Shown here: positions 16,826 to 26,129 of the stretch, one piece after another | Numbering within the stretch: the first letter of the stretch is position 1 | Layout: each line of letters starts with the position of its first letter | IMG/VR virus record: IMGVR_UViG_3300033064_000861 | Location: 1 to 49,379 of that record | DNA from: a virus | Length of the DNA stretch: 49,379 nt | Direction: 5' to 3' (one strand) | Position numbers and translations under genes: made by a program | Notes under the pieces: generated by a model | Seen by the model: only the letters and a program-made list of their open reading frames with translations | Databases searched by the model: none | Told to the model about the DNA's origin: nothing

Positions 16826-18346
16826 TTAGTTTAAGGTCTTCTGGCTAAGGTTAATAACCACGAATTCCGCAGGGTACTGCAAAGCCACACCAACTTCGAT
16901 GCGAACTTCGCCACTAGCGATAGAGGCTGCAGTATTGTTTTCAGCATCGCACTTAATAAAGTACGCGTCTGCAGGAGTATTTCCACGTAATCCTCCTTGA
17001 TTGCGGTATTCATTTAAGAAGGTGTTAAGGGTTGTATTAATACGACCCCACAACTGCTCATTGTTATTTTCGAATAACGCAAACTCTGTTAGGTTTTGCA
17101 AACTCTTGCGGATGTAAATAATAGAACGACGCATATTTACATACTTGCTTGCTGTTCCGTCTTGCTTCAAAGTACGAGCACCCATTACGGATATACCTGC
17201 ACCTGGAACTTGACGAATTGGATTTACAGGAAACATAGAGCCGTTTAAAGAGTCAAGTTCTGAAGCAGTAAACGATTTATCTGTGGCAACCACTCCAGCA
17301 ACACTTGCTGTTAAACCAGCAGGTGCTTTAAAGGGACCAACAGTTGCATCGGTTCTTAAGTACAAACCAGCAACTGCTCCTGCGGGACCTACTTTACGTG
17401 TAGCACCTGATGCTACGCCAAGAGGGTCTGCTACTAGAAGGTGTGGGTAATAAACTGCGCCATAAGTACCTGCTCCGCCAAGTGAATCAGCAGTAGTAAG
17501 TGCTTGTGCAACAGTAATGCCTGCTTTTGTTTCTCCAACGAAAAAGTCTTTTTTGGTAGTAACAATATAGGCTGAAAGGTTAGCAGCCAATGTTGTAGCA
17601 GCACTTTCTGAGAACAATTCATACAACCCTGGTAACCAAATTACTAGAGGTCGGTCAATTAGGTCTATTGCTCCAGGAACGCCAGTTGTAGAACCTTCAT
17701 AATCAGTAGTAACAACAGCGTTTCCGTTGGTTCCACCTGTAAATGGAACAACAGAAGATGAAGGGGCATTAACGTTGTCATTTACTGCAGCAGTAAATAG
17801 TTGTGAAACAGAGTTGATTACTGTTGATGCGTAACCGTTAGCGGTTGGCGTTGCAAAATCAAGGTTTTCATACTGCTCTACTAAAACATCATCAGTAACT
17901 GATGTGGATGTTCCAATAATGCCTTCTTTATAGATTGCAACTGTGTATGTAGAGGGTACTGTTCCACCAGTAATTTGAACACGGTAATTGTTTCCGTCAG
18001 TTCCTTTATTTTTAGCAGTCAAGGTAAATACAGTTCCAGCACCAGAAGCACGTGGAACTACGCCAGTTGCAGCACCTGCTGCTTGACCCAGGATTCTCTT
18101 AACATAAAGTTCTCTTCCACCATTTTGGAAAAAGAGGGAGATGGAAAATGTTGCTGGAAATAGTGAGTTGTACCCACCAAATTGTCTTGTAAAATCGTAC
18201 CAAGAGTTAACCAAGGTTACTTCTGTTGGACCTTGGGCAAATGGTGCAGCGACCATACCAGCAGCCTGTGCTGTTATGGAGTTGGTGATTGGAGCAGGGA
18301 GCAGGACTTCACTGATGTAAATTCCTGGTCTTTTATAAACTGCCAT
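16826..18346 (-). CDS. Tail sheath protein
   Basis: A 506-residue protein. The N-terminus VYKRPGIYISEV is the sheath hallmark. Further matches are GYNSLFPATFSISLFFQNGG, ELYVKRILG, IDRPLVIWLPGL and, at the C-terminus, NMRRSIIYIRKSLQNLTEFALFEN, a short break, then LWGRINTTLNTFL and an EVRIEVGVALQYPAEFVV end. It forms the contractile outer sheath. Its presence makes this a contractile-tailed phage. Translation starts after a TAGGAGAAATC site. Confidence 0.95.
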   Translation of the reverse strand: MAVYKRPGIYISEVLLPAPITNSITAQAAGMVAAPFAQGPTEVTLVNSWYDFTRQFGGYNSLFPATFSISLFFQNGGRELYVKRILGQAAGAATGVVPRASGAGTVFTLTAKNKGTDGNNYRVQITGGTVPSTYTVAIYKEGIIGTSTSVTDDVLVEQYENLDFATPTANGYASTVINSVSQLFTAAVNDNVNAPSSSVVPFTGGTNGNAVVTTDYEGSTTGVPGAIDLIDRPLVIWLPGLYELFSESAATTLAANLSAYIVTTKKDFFVGETKAGITVAQALTTADSLGGAGTYGAVYYPHLLVADPLGVASGATRKVGPAGAVAGLYLRTDATVGPFKAPAGLTASVAGVVATDKSFTASELDSLNGSMFPVNPIRQVPGAGISVMGARTLKQDGTASKYVNMRRSIIYIRKSLQNLTEFALFENNNEQLWGRINTTLNTFLNEYRNQGGLRGNTPADAYFIKCDAENNTAASIASGEVRIEVGVALQYPAEFVVINLSQKTLN

Positions 18347-18385
18347 GATTTCTCCTATCTAGGTTGTTGGTAGAGGGTCCGAGTA

Positions 18386-19030
18386 TTAGCGAGATGTTTG
18401 TTCGTAGTTGACTCCGATACGTACCTGCCTTGGGGCAGGTTCAGAACCAATGACTTTAACTTTTTGCACCTTATAGAACTCTTCGTACAAATCCTGTGGA
18501 ATTTCACTTGAAACACGCACAGTAATTGCATTTACAAACAGGCGTTTAGCCTGTTCTACAACATCTCGCTTTGAGACATCGAGAACATCAAGACGACGGA
18601 CGGTATCGTCATTACCGATTAAAGTCGCATTACGAAACTTTAATCTTGAGTAGAGCAGTTCAGCAAGAATCTGTCTATCATGTCGAGGTTGACGTGAATA
18701 CGTCGTTACCTGGTAATCAAGGTTTACTGGAATTGGGTAATCAATTTGCCAAGCCTTGTTACTAGGAAAATTTGCAGGCTGTAAATAAGGAGCAGTAATT
18801 TTGTCTACTTTTCCTCTGTGTGAGCGAGCACGGTCTTCTAAGATGTCAATTAAGTCAATAGTAATAAATGGGTAAGTCTGGTCTCTTAGTTCAACATCAG
18901 GTTGACCAAACCATACTTGCACAGGACGACCAATTTGTTCGTTGTCTGCTCGCTGGTCAGTTACAAGAATGCCCTTAAGTTTTTCTTTGAGCATGTTGTC
19001 TTCTTCTAAAAATAAAGGACCTAGTGTCAT
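18386..19030 (-). CDS. Putative tail terminator/neck protein
   Basis: A 214-residue protein immediately upstream of the sheath gene. Its beta-rich core (RPVQVWFGQPDVELRDQTYPF ends before ITIDLIDI; then DYPIPVNLDYQVTTYSRQPRHD) and its position suggest the tail terminator (T4 gp15-type), which caps sheath and tube and joins the tail to the neck. I assign it by order and character, not by a decisive motif. It overlaps the preceding neck gene by four bases. Confidence 0.55.
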   Translation of the reverse strand: MTLGPLFLEEDNMLKEKLKGILVTDQRADNEQIGRPVQVWFGQPDVELRDQTYPFITIDLIDILEDRARSHRGKVDKITAPYLQPANFPSNKAWQIDYPIPVNLDYQVTTYSRQPRHDRQILAELLYSRLKFRNATLIGNDDTVRRLDVLDVSKRDVVEQAKRLFVNAITVRVSSEIPQDLYEEFYKVQKVKVIGSEPAPRQVRIGVNYEQTSR

Positions 19031-19389
19031 AGCACACCCCTTAGAGAAACCTTAACGCTTTTTAAAAGGAACTTTTCTGCTTCTTCTGGTCGATTAGAGA
19101 AACGACGAATAGCACCAGTTGGTTGACGGTTAGGAGTTCCAAACTCCCAGTTGTCTGCCAAGGGCTTATATTTTGCAGGGATGTTAATACTGAGGTGGTT
19201 GTTGGAATATGAGACTTTAATAGCGTCAGTAATATCAGAGTTCCAACCACTGGCTCGTGTTTCATTACGCAATTCAAGCGTCATGAATTGAGCGGTTTGA
19301 CGGGCTGCTTTTAAAAAGGCTGGCTTGAGTTTATTTATTTGTCTCACGGCGTGACTTCTTTGAGTTGAAAAGGAGTTTAGTTCCGACAT
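19027..19389 (-). CDS. Neck/tail-completion protein, HK97 gp10-like
   Basis: About 120 residues. A helical N-terminus (LKPAFLKAARQTAQFMTLELR) precedes 'ITDAIKVSYSNNHLSINIPAKYKPLADNWEFGTPNRQPTG', read in two pieces: the strand pair, then the 'WEFGT....P' turn typical of HK97 gp10-like proteins, which usually carry 'EFGT...PARPF'. The start at 19389 (MSELNS) is chosen. An ATT/ATG option six codons upstream and a GTG at about 19350 cannot be excluded, since no strong ribosome binding site decides. It overlaps the small membrane protein gene. Confidence 0.6.
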   Translation of the reverse strand: MSELNSFSTQRSHAVRQINKLKPAFLKAARQTAQFMTLELRNETRASGWNSDITDAIKVSYSNNHLSINIPAKYKPLADNWEFGTPNRQPTGAIRRFSNRPEEAEKFLLKSVKVSLRGVL

Positions 19390-19519
19390 ACCCAGCCAAA
19401 AGACCAATCACAAAATTATGCTGATTATGCGGTTTAAAACCATACATACCTTTTACGAACTCATCACGCTCACTGGCAGACTGCATCTCAGCAACCTGTT
19501 CGTACCATGGTGTAGACAT
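19331..19519 (-). CDS. Small protein with one hydrophobic segment (62 aa)
   Basis: A 62-residue protein with an acidic N-terminal half and a hydrophobic segment at about 36-52 (FVIGLLAGYVGTKLLF), followed by a basic tail (KKSRRETNK). It would be a single-pass membrane protein with the tail on the cytoplasmic side. It is the first gene after the terminator at 19596-19622, behind an AAGGGG site, and its end overlaps the neck gene by 59 bases. Function unknown. Confidence 0.6.
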   Translation of the reverse strand: MSTPWYEQVAEMQSASERDEFVKGMYGFKPHNQHNFVIGLLAGYVGTKLLFNSKKSRRETNK

Positions 19520-19595
19520 AGAAATCCCCTTAGAGCAGCAGTTAAATCAGCAAGTAAAACAGCAAGACCCGCATGGTTCTTACTAACACAAGGAT

Positions 19596-19622
19596 AAAGA
19601 AAAAGCCCCCAGTCGGGGGCTT
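19596..19622 (-). terminator. Rho-independent terminator ending the small-protein operon
   Basis: On the minus strand, AAGCCCCC (19622-19615), loop GACT, GGGGGCTT (19610-19603), then TTTCTTT: an 8-bp GC-rich stem with a T-rich tail. It follows the 53-aa basic protein gene and precedes the tail module, so the tail genes probably use their own promoter between 19602 and 19520. I could not identify that promoter. Confidence 0.85.
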
Positions 19623-19643
19623 AAACTTTAATTCTTTTAAGGA

Positions 19644-19805
19644 TTACATACCCTTTTTACGAGGTAATTGCTTCTGAGTCTTACCTTTTACGCCAGAGCC
19701 TTTTTTCATACCCTTTAACGCTTGGAAGTCTTTGCCTTCAATTTTGTTGGGATTACCAGCAACTTTAGCAAGTTGCTTTTGCTTAGGTGAGAGTTCTTTA
19801 GCCAT
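19644..19805 (-). CDS. Small very basic protein (53 aa)
   Basis: A 53-residue Lys-rich protein starting MAKELSPKQKQLAKVAGNP and ending LPRKKGM. A longer frame exists, but the start at 19805 lies five bases after the stop of the Cys-rich gene and behind AAGAAGAAG, and the extra upstream residues match the other gene's reading in a different frame. The 'SPKQKQLAKVAG.P.KI...DF..L' pattern recalls small basic phage proteins found near structural genes. DNA or capsid binding is possible but not shown. Confidence 0.65.
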   Translation of the reverse strand: MAKELSPKQKQLAKVAGNPNKIEGKDFQALKGMKKGSGVKGKTQKQLPRKKGM

Positions 19806-19809
19806 GGGG

Positions 19810-19938
19810 TTACTTCTTCTTTTTTGCTTTACATGACTTGCATGTACCGCAAGTACAGGCTTTAGCAGTAGCCTTAGCCTTGCCTTTACCAAATCCAGCC
19901 TGACCCTTTTTCTTCATACATCCGCATACAGCACACAT
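19810..19938 (-). CDS. Cys- and Lys-rich mini-protein (42 aa)
   Basis: A 42-residue protein with seven cysteines: MCAVCGC at the N-terminus, a Lys/Gly/Ala linker, then CTCGTCKSC and a KAKKKK tail. The CxxCxC and CxCxxCxxC spacing resembles metallothionein- or zinc-ribbon-type metal clusters. The two cysteine blocks could fold around one or two ions, or link chains by disulfides. It lies between two small basic genes and four bases after the 92-aa gene. No family recognised. Confidence 0.6.
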   Translation of the reverse strand: MCAVCGCMKKKGQAGFGKGKAKATAKACTCGTCKSCKAKKKK

Positions 19939-19942
19939 ACTA

Positions 19943-20221
19943 TTACTCGCTTTCTAAGGTAGTAGCAAACCGAAGGAGGTCTTCGGCAGCAATATTAACA
20001 AAAGGTAGTATAGATTCATGAGCGTCTAACTCAGCCTTTAAACTTCCTAAAGAAGTAATGATTTGTTCTTTAGAAAGAGCATCCTCTTTTACCTGGTCTT
20101 TTAAAATAGTTATCTTTGCAGCAAGCGGGCGTAACGCTGCTATTGCTGCAGCGTTGTGCTCATTCTCAGGAAAATTAACTAATCCCTGCACAACTAACTC
20201 TAATTCTAGTTCTAAATTCAT
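19943..20221 (-). CDS. Hypothetical helical protein (92 aa)
   Basis: A 92-residue, mostly helical, acidic protein (MNLELELELVVQGL..., LRPLAAKITILKDQVKEDAL, EQIITSLGSLKAELDAHESI). Heptad-like spacing suggests a coiled coil. It starts with an ATGA overlap on the stop of the 48-aa basic gene. No catalytic motif seen. It may be a small chaperone or linker, but the role is unknown. Confidence 0.6.
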   Translation of the reverse strand: MNLELELELVVQGLVNFPENEHNAAAIAALRPLAAKITILKDQVKEDALSKEQIITSLGSLKAELDAHESILPFVNIAAEDLLRFATTLESE

Positions 20222-20364
20222 TTTTTGCCTTTCTTGGGGGCTGCTACTTTTTTCTTTCCAGAACCTTCAGGAACACAGTTTGGCACTTTTTTTCCGCCTT
20301 TGGTCTTCATACCTACTTGAACATACCCCTTCCAACAAGGGTCTGCAGCAACTTTAGTCGCCAT
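20218..20364 (-). CDS. Small basic 'KGYVQVGMK..GGK.VPNCVP' protein (48 aa)
   Basis: A 48-residue protein with the motif CWKGYVQVGMKTKGGKKVP followed by NCVP. This motif recurs as a small stand-alone or C-terminal module in many marine and freshwater phages. The tail is Lys-rich (GSGKKKVAAPKKGKK). The start is firm: an AGGAG site and a TAATG overlap with the upstream gene, and it ends in an ATGA overlap with the next. Two cysteines (C10, C30) might pair. Function unknown. Confidence 0.7.
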   Translation of the reverse strand: MATKVAADPCWKGYVQVGMKTKGGKKVPNCVPEGSGKKKVAAPKKGKK

Positions 20365-20630
20365 TATTTACTCCTACTCGTGTGTGGATTTTTCTTATGC
20401 CACTCTTTTACGCCTTTGACTCCTTGAGCCACAGACTTTATTGAGCCTTGGCTTTTCTGAGTAAGGTTAATCTTATCGTATTTACCCTGCTTTGAGTTTG
20501 TGTGCTCTACTACAACATCGCCCTTTTTATTTTTGGTGACTTTATGTGAGAGATGAGCCTTACGACCAGGAACTCCAATAGCAATAGTTACTGGCTTTTC
20601 TGGTTTAACAGGTTTCTTTTTTTCAGCCAT
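20364..20630 (-). CDS. Hypothetical basic protein (88 aa)
   Basis: An 88-residue Lys-rich protein, [20 protein letters not shown] at the N-terminus, then a beta-like middle (HKVTKNKKGDVVVEHT) and a C-terminal helix (IKSVAQGVKGVKEWHKKNPH). The composition suggests nucleic-acid or virion association. It lies one base from the beta-helix gene. Not recognised. Confidence 0.6.
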   Translation of the reverse strand: MAEKKKPVKPEKPVTIAIGVPGRKAHLSHKVTKNKKGDVVVEHTNSKQGKYDKINLTQKSQGSIKSVAQGVKGVKEWHKKNPHTSRSK

Positions 20631-21661
20631 TACGCAGGCCCTAGAGTGGTAACCGTTCCTGATGAGCCTCGGTATTTGAGAGCACCAGCCTCAACAAAAA
20701 GAATTCCGCCACCCGCTAAATTAGCGGTAGGGGCTGTTCCGTTCTGCATAAGAAGCCTATCTGCGTTTACATACTGGAAGTAGTCAACAGAACCTGTAGA
20801 ACCACCAGTTGCTGAAAGAGCAACTAGGGTTGAGTTTGGCTTATCAAAGACACAGTTAATTATTGAGTAAAAACCGTTGAGTGCAACTGGGGCAACGTTA
20901 GTTAATGCTGAGTTTACTAATTGAGAGTTTGCCATAGTAATAACGCTTCCAGCAGCAGTTGTAACAGCATTCGTTGCAGCAGCAACTACCACCGTCTGTA
21001 CTAGGCTTAAATTTCCAGCAGTTAATACTGGGGAAACAGTAGTGCCGTTTTTAATAAGGACAGTTGCACCAGCATTATTAACTGTTACAAAGTTGGTAGT
21101 GCCACCGTAAATATCTACTAAACCAGTGCCAGTAATGCTTGCAGCATTACAGTCGGTAAAGCGAACAAGGGTGTATAGAGCACTATTGTTTTTTGTAAGA
21201 GTTCCTGAAATATCGCAGTTTAATACGTTTACGTTTCCTGTACCAGTTGGTGAGGTAATAGTCAGGTTTGTCATCTTTAGCCCTGAAATAGTACAACCAG
21301 TATTTGTAGTCACAGTTCCAGAAATTAGGGTGTTTCCACCTATGGTTGAAAGAGTAGTTAGAACTGTGAATTGGACGGTTATCGAAGGATTTTCAGTATA
21401 AAGTCCAGGATGAATAACAATTGTTTTGCGTGTTGCACCTACTAAAGTCAACGCTTTTGTAATAGAGGCAACTGGCTTTAATAAGTCTCCATTACCAAGA
21501 GTGTCATTACCATCTACTTGGCTAACGTGAATTTCTTGGTCATAGCCAGTAAAAAATGCGTTGGCAGAAAGCGCATCAACTCTTGAGTCTAAAGTATTAA
21601 GGGCAGCGTTTAAGGGCGTATCCCAATTGGCATCACCACGCTGGGGCAGATTGAGAACCAA
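20630..21661 (-). CDS. Right-handed beta-helix virion protein (pectate-lyase-like fold)
   Basis: A 343-residue protein. Residues 1-40 form an attachment segment ([21 protein letters not shown]), a phrase frequent at the start of phage fibres. Residues 43-100 carry the DUF1565/pectate-lyase-like entry: [37 protein letters not shown]. About 200 residues of short strands with Asn/Thr/Gly turns follow, as in a parallel beta-helix. The C-terminus ([20 protein letters not shown]) is typical of fibre ends. The start is TTG and lacks a strong ribosome binding site. Likely a fibre or spike; glycan depolymerase activity is possible, but no catalytic pair is evident. Confidence 0.65.
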   Translation of the reverse strand: MVLNLPQRGDANWDTPLNAALNTLDSRVDALSANAFFTGYDQEIHVSQVDGNDTLGNGDLLKPVASITKALTLVGATRKTIVIHPGLYTENPSITVQFTVLTTLSTIGGNTLISGTVTTNTGCTISGLKMTNLTITSPTGTGNVNVLNCDISGTLTKNNSALYTLVRFTDCNAASITGTGLVDIYGGTTNFVTVNNAGATVLIKNGTTVSPVLTAGNLSLVQTVVVAAATNAVTTAAGSVITMANSQLVNSALTNVAPVALNGFYSIINCVFDKPNSTLVALSATGGSTGSVDYFQYVNADRLLMQNGTAPTANLAGGGILFVEAGALKYRGSSGTVTTLGPA

Positions 21662-21664
21662 GTG

Positions 21665-21817
21665 TTACTCGCTGTCTAGTTTTGTTGTTAGTTTTGCAAG
21701 GGCATCGCCCATTGCTGCTAACTCACGAGCACCTCGCCAAGACTGAGAATCAGCAATGTCGGTTTCGAGAACAATCTTTTGTGCTTCTAAAATTTCACGC
21801 TCTTCGTTAGTTACCAT
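21665..21817 (-). CDS. Small helical protein (50 aa)
   Basis: A 50-residue protein (MVTNEEREILEAQKIVLETD...) predicted as two amphipathic helices, with ARELAAMGDALAKLTTKLDSE at the end in two parts. It overlaps the end of the upstream neck-type gene by 11 bases and precedes the beta-helix gene by three. It could be a fibre accessory or chaperone. No family recognised. Confidence 0.6.
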   Translation of the reverse strand: MVTNEEREILEAQKIVLETDIADSQSWRGARELAAMGDALAKLTTKLDSE

Positions 21818-22433
21818 ATTTGTCTTCTCCATATCCATTAAATCCGTAATACAACTCTTCGTAAGGTATCATTTCTCGCTGACCTTTTAGTGCCAAATGC
21901 TGGAATTGAGGGTCATTTACTAACTCTTCTGACTTAACTTCTGTTAAGTCAACAGTAACTACAGCCCAATTATAGCCAAAATGTCCTCTAGGGTTAATTC
22001 GGGATGGGCTAAAAACATTCTTACGATAAACAACTCTGTCTTTTAAATGTGCTGATGGGTCTTCTAATAGGTTAGGTAAAAGTTTTTCAACATCGCCTAC
22101 GTTAAGAACTAGTCTTAAAGTGTCGACTACGTAGAAGCCTCGCTCATTAAGGTCATTACTTCCTCGAACAATTTGAGCAGTAATAGCAGGAAGACTAAAT
22201 GGAGGAATCCAACGTCGACCTCCAACGTTACCTGTTCCTACATAACCTGAGTTTGAAACGTCGTAAAGAGGGTCTCTTACAGTGTCAACGTTTTCTTCAT
22301 ACCAATCGTTGTTCCAACGGAACCAATCAACTTCAACACCAACAGGGTGTTGTAAATCTTCTTTGATGCTTTCATACATCCGCTTTTGTTCATACTCAAG
22401 GTCAAAGCGACCCTGTAATCTACTTCCCCGCAT
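21807..22433 (-). CDS. Putative head-tail connector/neck protein (208 aa)
   Basis: A 208-residue protein rich in Trp, Tyr and Arg: YESIKEDLQHPVGVEVDWFR, then DPLYDVSNSGYVGTG, FYVVDTLRLVLNVGDVEKLL and VVYRKNVFSPSRINPRGHFG. The beta-barrel-like pattern with a 'VD..RL.L' core resembles head-to-tail stopper proteins of actinobacterial phages, but there is no decisive motif. It sits between the glycosyltransferase and the fibre/neck genes. Confidence 0.45.
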   Translation of the reverse strand: MRGSRLQGRFDLEYEQKRMYESIKEDLQHPVGVEVDWFRWNNDWYEENVDTVRDPLYDVSNSGYVGTGNVGGRRWIPPFSLPAITAQIVRGSNDLNERGFYVVDTLRLVLNVGDVEKLLPNLLEDPSAHLKDRVVYRKNVFSPSRINPRGHFGYNWAVVTVDLTEVKSEELVNDPQFQHLALKGQREMIPYEELYYGFNGYGEDKYGN

Positions 22434-22441
22434 GAACTCTC

Positions 22442-23503
22442 CTAAGCAGAATAGAACTCTAAATTACGTTTTAGACGTTCATCATTAGGTTCTATGTTAA
22501 GTGCTTCTTGTCCAAATGTCAGGGCATCCTCTTTAAAACCTAAATGATAAGAAGAAATTGCTGCCATATCGTATGGTGTGTAACCCCACGCTTTAGGGTC
22601 TGTTAAGTATTCAAGTGGTCGTTGTTTTATATCTAAGGCTCTTTTTGCCATTCTAAGGCAAGCGTGCCAATCACTGACGCTGTAGTAATACTCGGAGAGT
22701 TCAACTAATGCTTCTCTTGACTCAGGGTATTCCTCATGTGCTTTCATTAACCAAACCGTTTTTTCAGCACCTTCAGAACATCTAGCGATGTAACGCATTG
22801 ATGCAGCACGCTCTGGTTTCCAAACAGCATTTGGCAACGAAAGATGTCGTTGTAACTCTGCCTTTGCTTTGTCGCACATTCCATTGAAGTAATACTCTCT
22901 ACCTAAGTAGTGAGCATTTCTATCATCGTTTGGACTTTCTGCTACAGCCATTTCTAACAATGGGAAGTATTGACTTCTAGATTTAGTATTGTCTGGGTAG
23001 TGATGTATCTGTAAATCTGTCCATGATTGAGTCTCTTCCATCCCGTAATTTCGCATAACTTCATGCACAGGGTGTGTCCACCTGTAGCCCTTACGTGAAT
23101 GAATCTTATCTCCACTGTAAGTTAAACCTTCTGAACCATCTGCATTCCAAGACCATGTGTATTTATAACGAGGACGAGTAATTCCGTCAGGAACTTTCTC
23201 TAACTCTTCACGCCATCCCGCAACAAAAATTTCGTCCATATCTAGTGCGATGCAGTAGTCCATGTCTTTAGGGATTGCAGCAACTGCTGCATTTCGTGCG
23301 TCATCAAATCTCCAAGGAACAATAGCAATTTGAACAACGTTAATTCCCAATGCTTTGGCTTTTTTAATTGTCTTATCTGTTGAACCAGTATCTGCAATAA
23401 GAAGGAAGTCTGCTTCTTTAGCAGCCTCATACCAACGCTCTACAAACTGTTCTTCATTTAACGCAATTGCATAAACAGCAATTTTTAGTTTTTTTGTAGC
23501 CAT
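22442..23503 (-). CDS. Glycosyltransferase family 2 with C-terminal TPR-like region
   Basis: A 353-residue protein. GT-A fold, family 2 signatures: AIALNEEQFVERW (12-24), LLIADTGSTDKTI (34-46), RFDDARNAA (65-73) and the metal-binding DMDE at 88-91. HPVHEV at 144-149 is also typical of phage and bacterial TPR-linked GT2 enzymes. Residues about 190-345 form helical TPR-like repeats (YYFNGMCDKAKAELQRHL and similar). It should transfer a sugar from a nucleotide sugar to a virion protein or glycan. The position beside Thr-rich collagen fibres suggests those as acceptors. It overlaps the methyltransferase gene by 19 bases. Confidence 0.85.
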   Translation of the reverse strand: MATKKLKIAVYAIALNEEQFVERWYEAAKEADFLLIADTGSTDKTIKKAKALGINVVQIAIVPWRFDDARNAAVAAIPKDMDYCIALDMDEIFVAGWREELEKVPDGITRPRYKYTWSWNADGSEGLTYSGDKIHSRKGYRWTHPVHEVMRNYGMEETQSWTDLQIHHYPDNTKSRSQYFPLLEMAVAESPNDDRNAHYLGREYYFNGMCDKAKAELQRHLSLPNAVWKPERAASMRYIARCSEGAEKTVWLMKAHEEYPESREALVELSEYYYSVSDWHACLRMAKRALDIKQRPLEYLTDPKAWGYTPYDMAAISSYHLGFKEDALTFGQEALNIEPNDERLKRNLEFYSA

Positions 23504-24063
23504 ACCTGTAGCCCCTTTTCTAAAACTGTAAATTCATGAGCAGGTACGCAAGAAAGAATTGCGTCAATTGCAGGTTTAGGGTCATAGAAGGGTTCTTTAC
23601 CAAGAGACCACATATAGTCATCAAATGCCAAAATACCGTTAGGCTTTAAAAACAAGAGAGCGTTTATACTATCTTTAAGCACTGACATTGCCTTGTGGTC
23701 GCCGTCAATGTAGATGAAGTCAAAAGAAGATACGTTCCTGCTAAAGAACTCATCACTAGTCATTTTGCGTTTATAAAGACGTTCTTCGTTTTGAAACCAA
23801 AGGGTTCTTAAGTCATAGGTCTCTTCTACGCTATGCCAGTTCATCTCTGCGTGGGCTGGCTCTTCTGAACCTTCCCAGGTATCAACATCAGTTAAAGTGG
23901 AGTTAACATTTTTAAAGGCGTTAGCAAATAGCCATTCAGTAGCATCACCTGTGTATGCACCTATTTGTAAACAGTTAAGGTTCTTTTCGGCAAGGGGCAA
24001 AAGAAACTTCTCAAAGTTTGCTTCTGCTCCACCTGCTTTAAACCAGTTTGGGTAGTCCGTCAT
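23485..24063 (-). CDS. SAM-dependent methyltransferase (class I, Methyltransf_24-like)
   Basis: A 192-residue protein with the class I pattern: motif I CLQIGAYTGDATEWL (31-45), an acidic strand end DVDTWEG (59-65), FDFIYIDGDHKAMSVLKDS (115-133) and GILAFDDYMW (143-152). The 'YIDGDH' plus 'DDY' pair is the signature of the Methyltransf_24 group, many of which act on sugars or small O-acceptors. It overlaps the glycosyltransferase gene and follows a collagen-like fibre gene, so methylation of a transferred sugar is a reasonable guess. Confidence 0.8.
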   Translation of the reverse strand: MTDYPNWFKAGGAEANFEKFLLPLAEKNLNCLQIGAYTGDATEWLFANAFKNVNSTLTDVDTWEGSEEPAHAEMNWHSVEETYDLRTLWFQNEERLYKRKMTSDEFFSRNVSSFDFIYIDGDHKAMSVLKDSINALLFLKPNGILAFDDYMWSLGKEPFYDPKPAIDAILSCVPAHEFTVLEKGLQVWLQKN

Positions 24064-24083
24064 TTATGCTCCGTTTTACTAGA

Positions 24084-25580
<1,497 letters not shown>

Positions 25581-26117
25581 TTACTCAGCCCACCCTACTG
25601 TTTTCCAACCAGTTGCTGTCTTCACTTCTAACGCTCCTTCAGAGTTATTTAAATCTGTATTGAAGCGAATATACCCTACCTCTGTAGTGTTATCCCGTTG
25701 AGCAGTTGTGCCCTTGTCTACATAAAGAACGTTTGCATTACCGCGAATTGTTTTGTTTCTAAATGTTTGGTAAGCATCTCCAGGACCAACATCTTCTGAT
25801 TGCAGTAGTCCGTACACAGAGAATGAAGCCTCATCAATGTTTGTAGAGACATAAAGCACGTCGTTAGGGTTTAGTGCAAACCGAAATGTTTCGAAAGATT
25901 GTCCTGAACCAACAATTAAATTGGCACAGACATAGGCATACTCAGAAGCAGTAGCAGCCCCTTGAGGAGCAACCCATACGTTTGCTTTCATTACAGGAGA
26001 AGTGTTGGTGGTTTTATTAGCAATAATCACGGAAACAAGGTGTGAGTTAGACACCGTTGACGCAATAGTCGCCACGTTTGCAGAAGGGTTAACAACCCCC
26101 AGTCTGATAATTGCCAT
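25581..26117 (-). CDS. Fibre base/attachment protein paralogous to the collagen fibre N-terminus
   Basis: A 178-residue protein. Residues 1-110 match the N-terminal domain of the collagen-like fibre that follows: [44 protein letters not shown]. The C-terminal part (RNKTIRGNANVLYVDKGTT, then GYIRFNTDLNNSEGALEVKT and WKTVGW) looks like the end of many phage fibres. It probably forms the shared base that docks a fibre on the virion. It stops one base before the collagen fibre start. Confidence 0.65.
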   Translation of the reverse strand: MAIIRLGVVNPSANVATIASTVSNSHLVSVIIANKTTNTSPVMKANVWVAPQGAATASEYAYVCANLIVGSGQSFETFRFALNPNDVLYVSTNIDEASFSVYGLLQSEDVGPGDAYQTFRNKTIRGNANVLYVDKGTTAQRDNTTEVGYIRFNTDLNNSEGALEVKTATGWKTVGWAE

Positions 26118-26129
26118 TTGTGCTCCTTT

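Noticed and set aside
19806-19892. N-terminal extension of the 53-aa basic protein
   Set aside because: The extension is an off-frame reading of the Cys-rich 42-aa gene; the ATG at 19805 directly follows that gene's stop.
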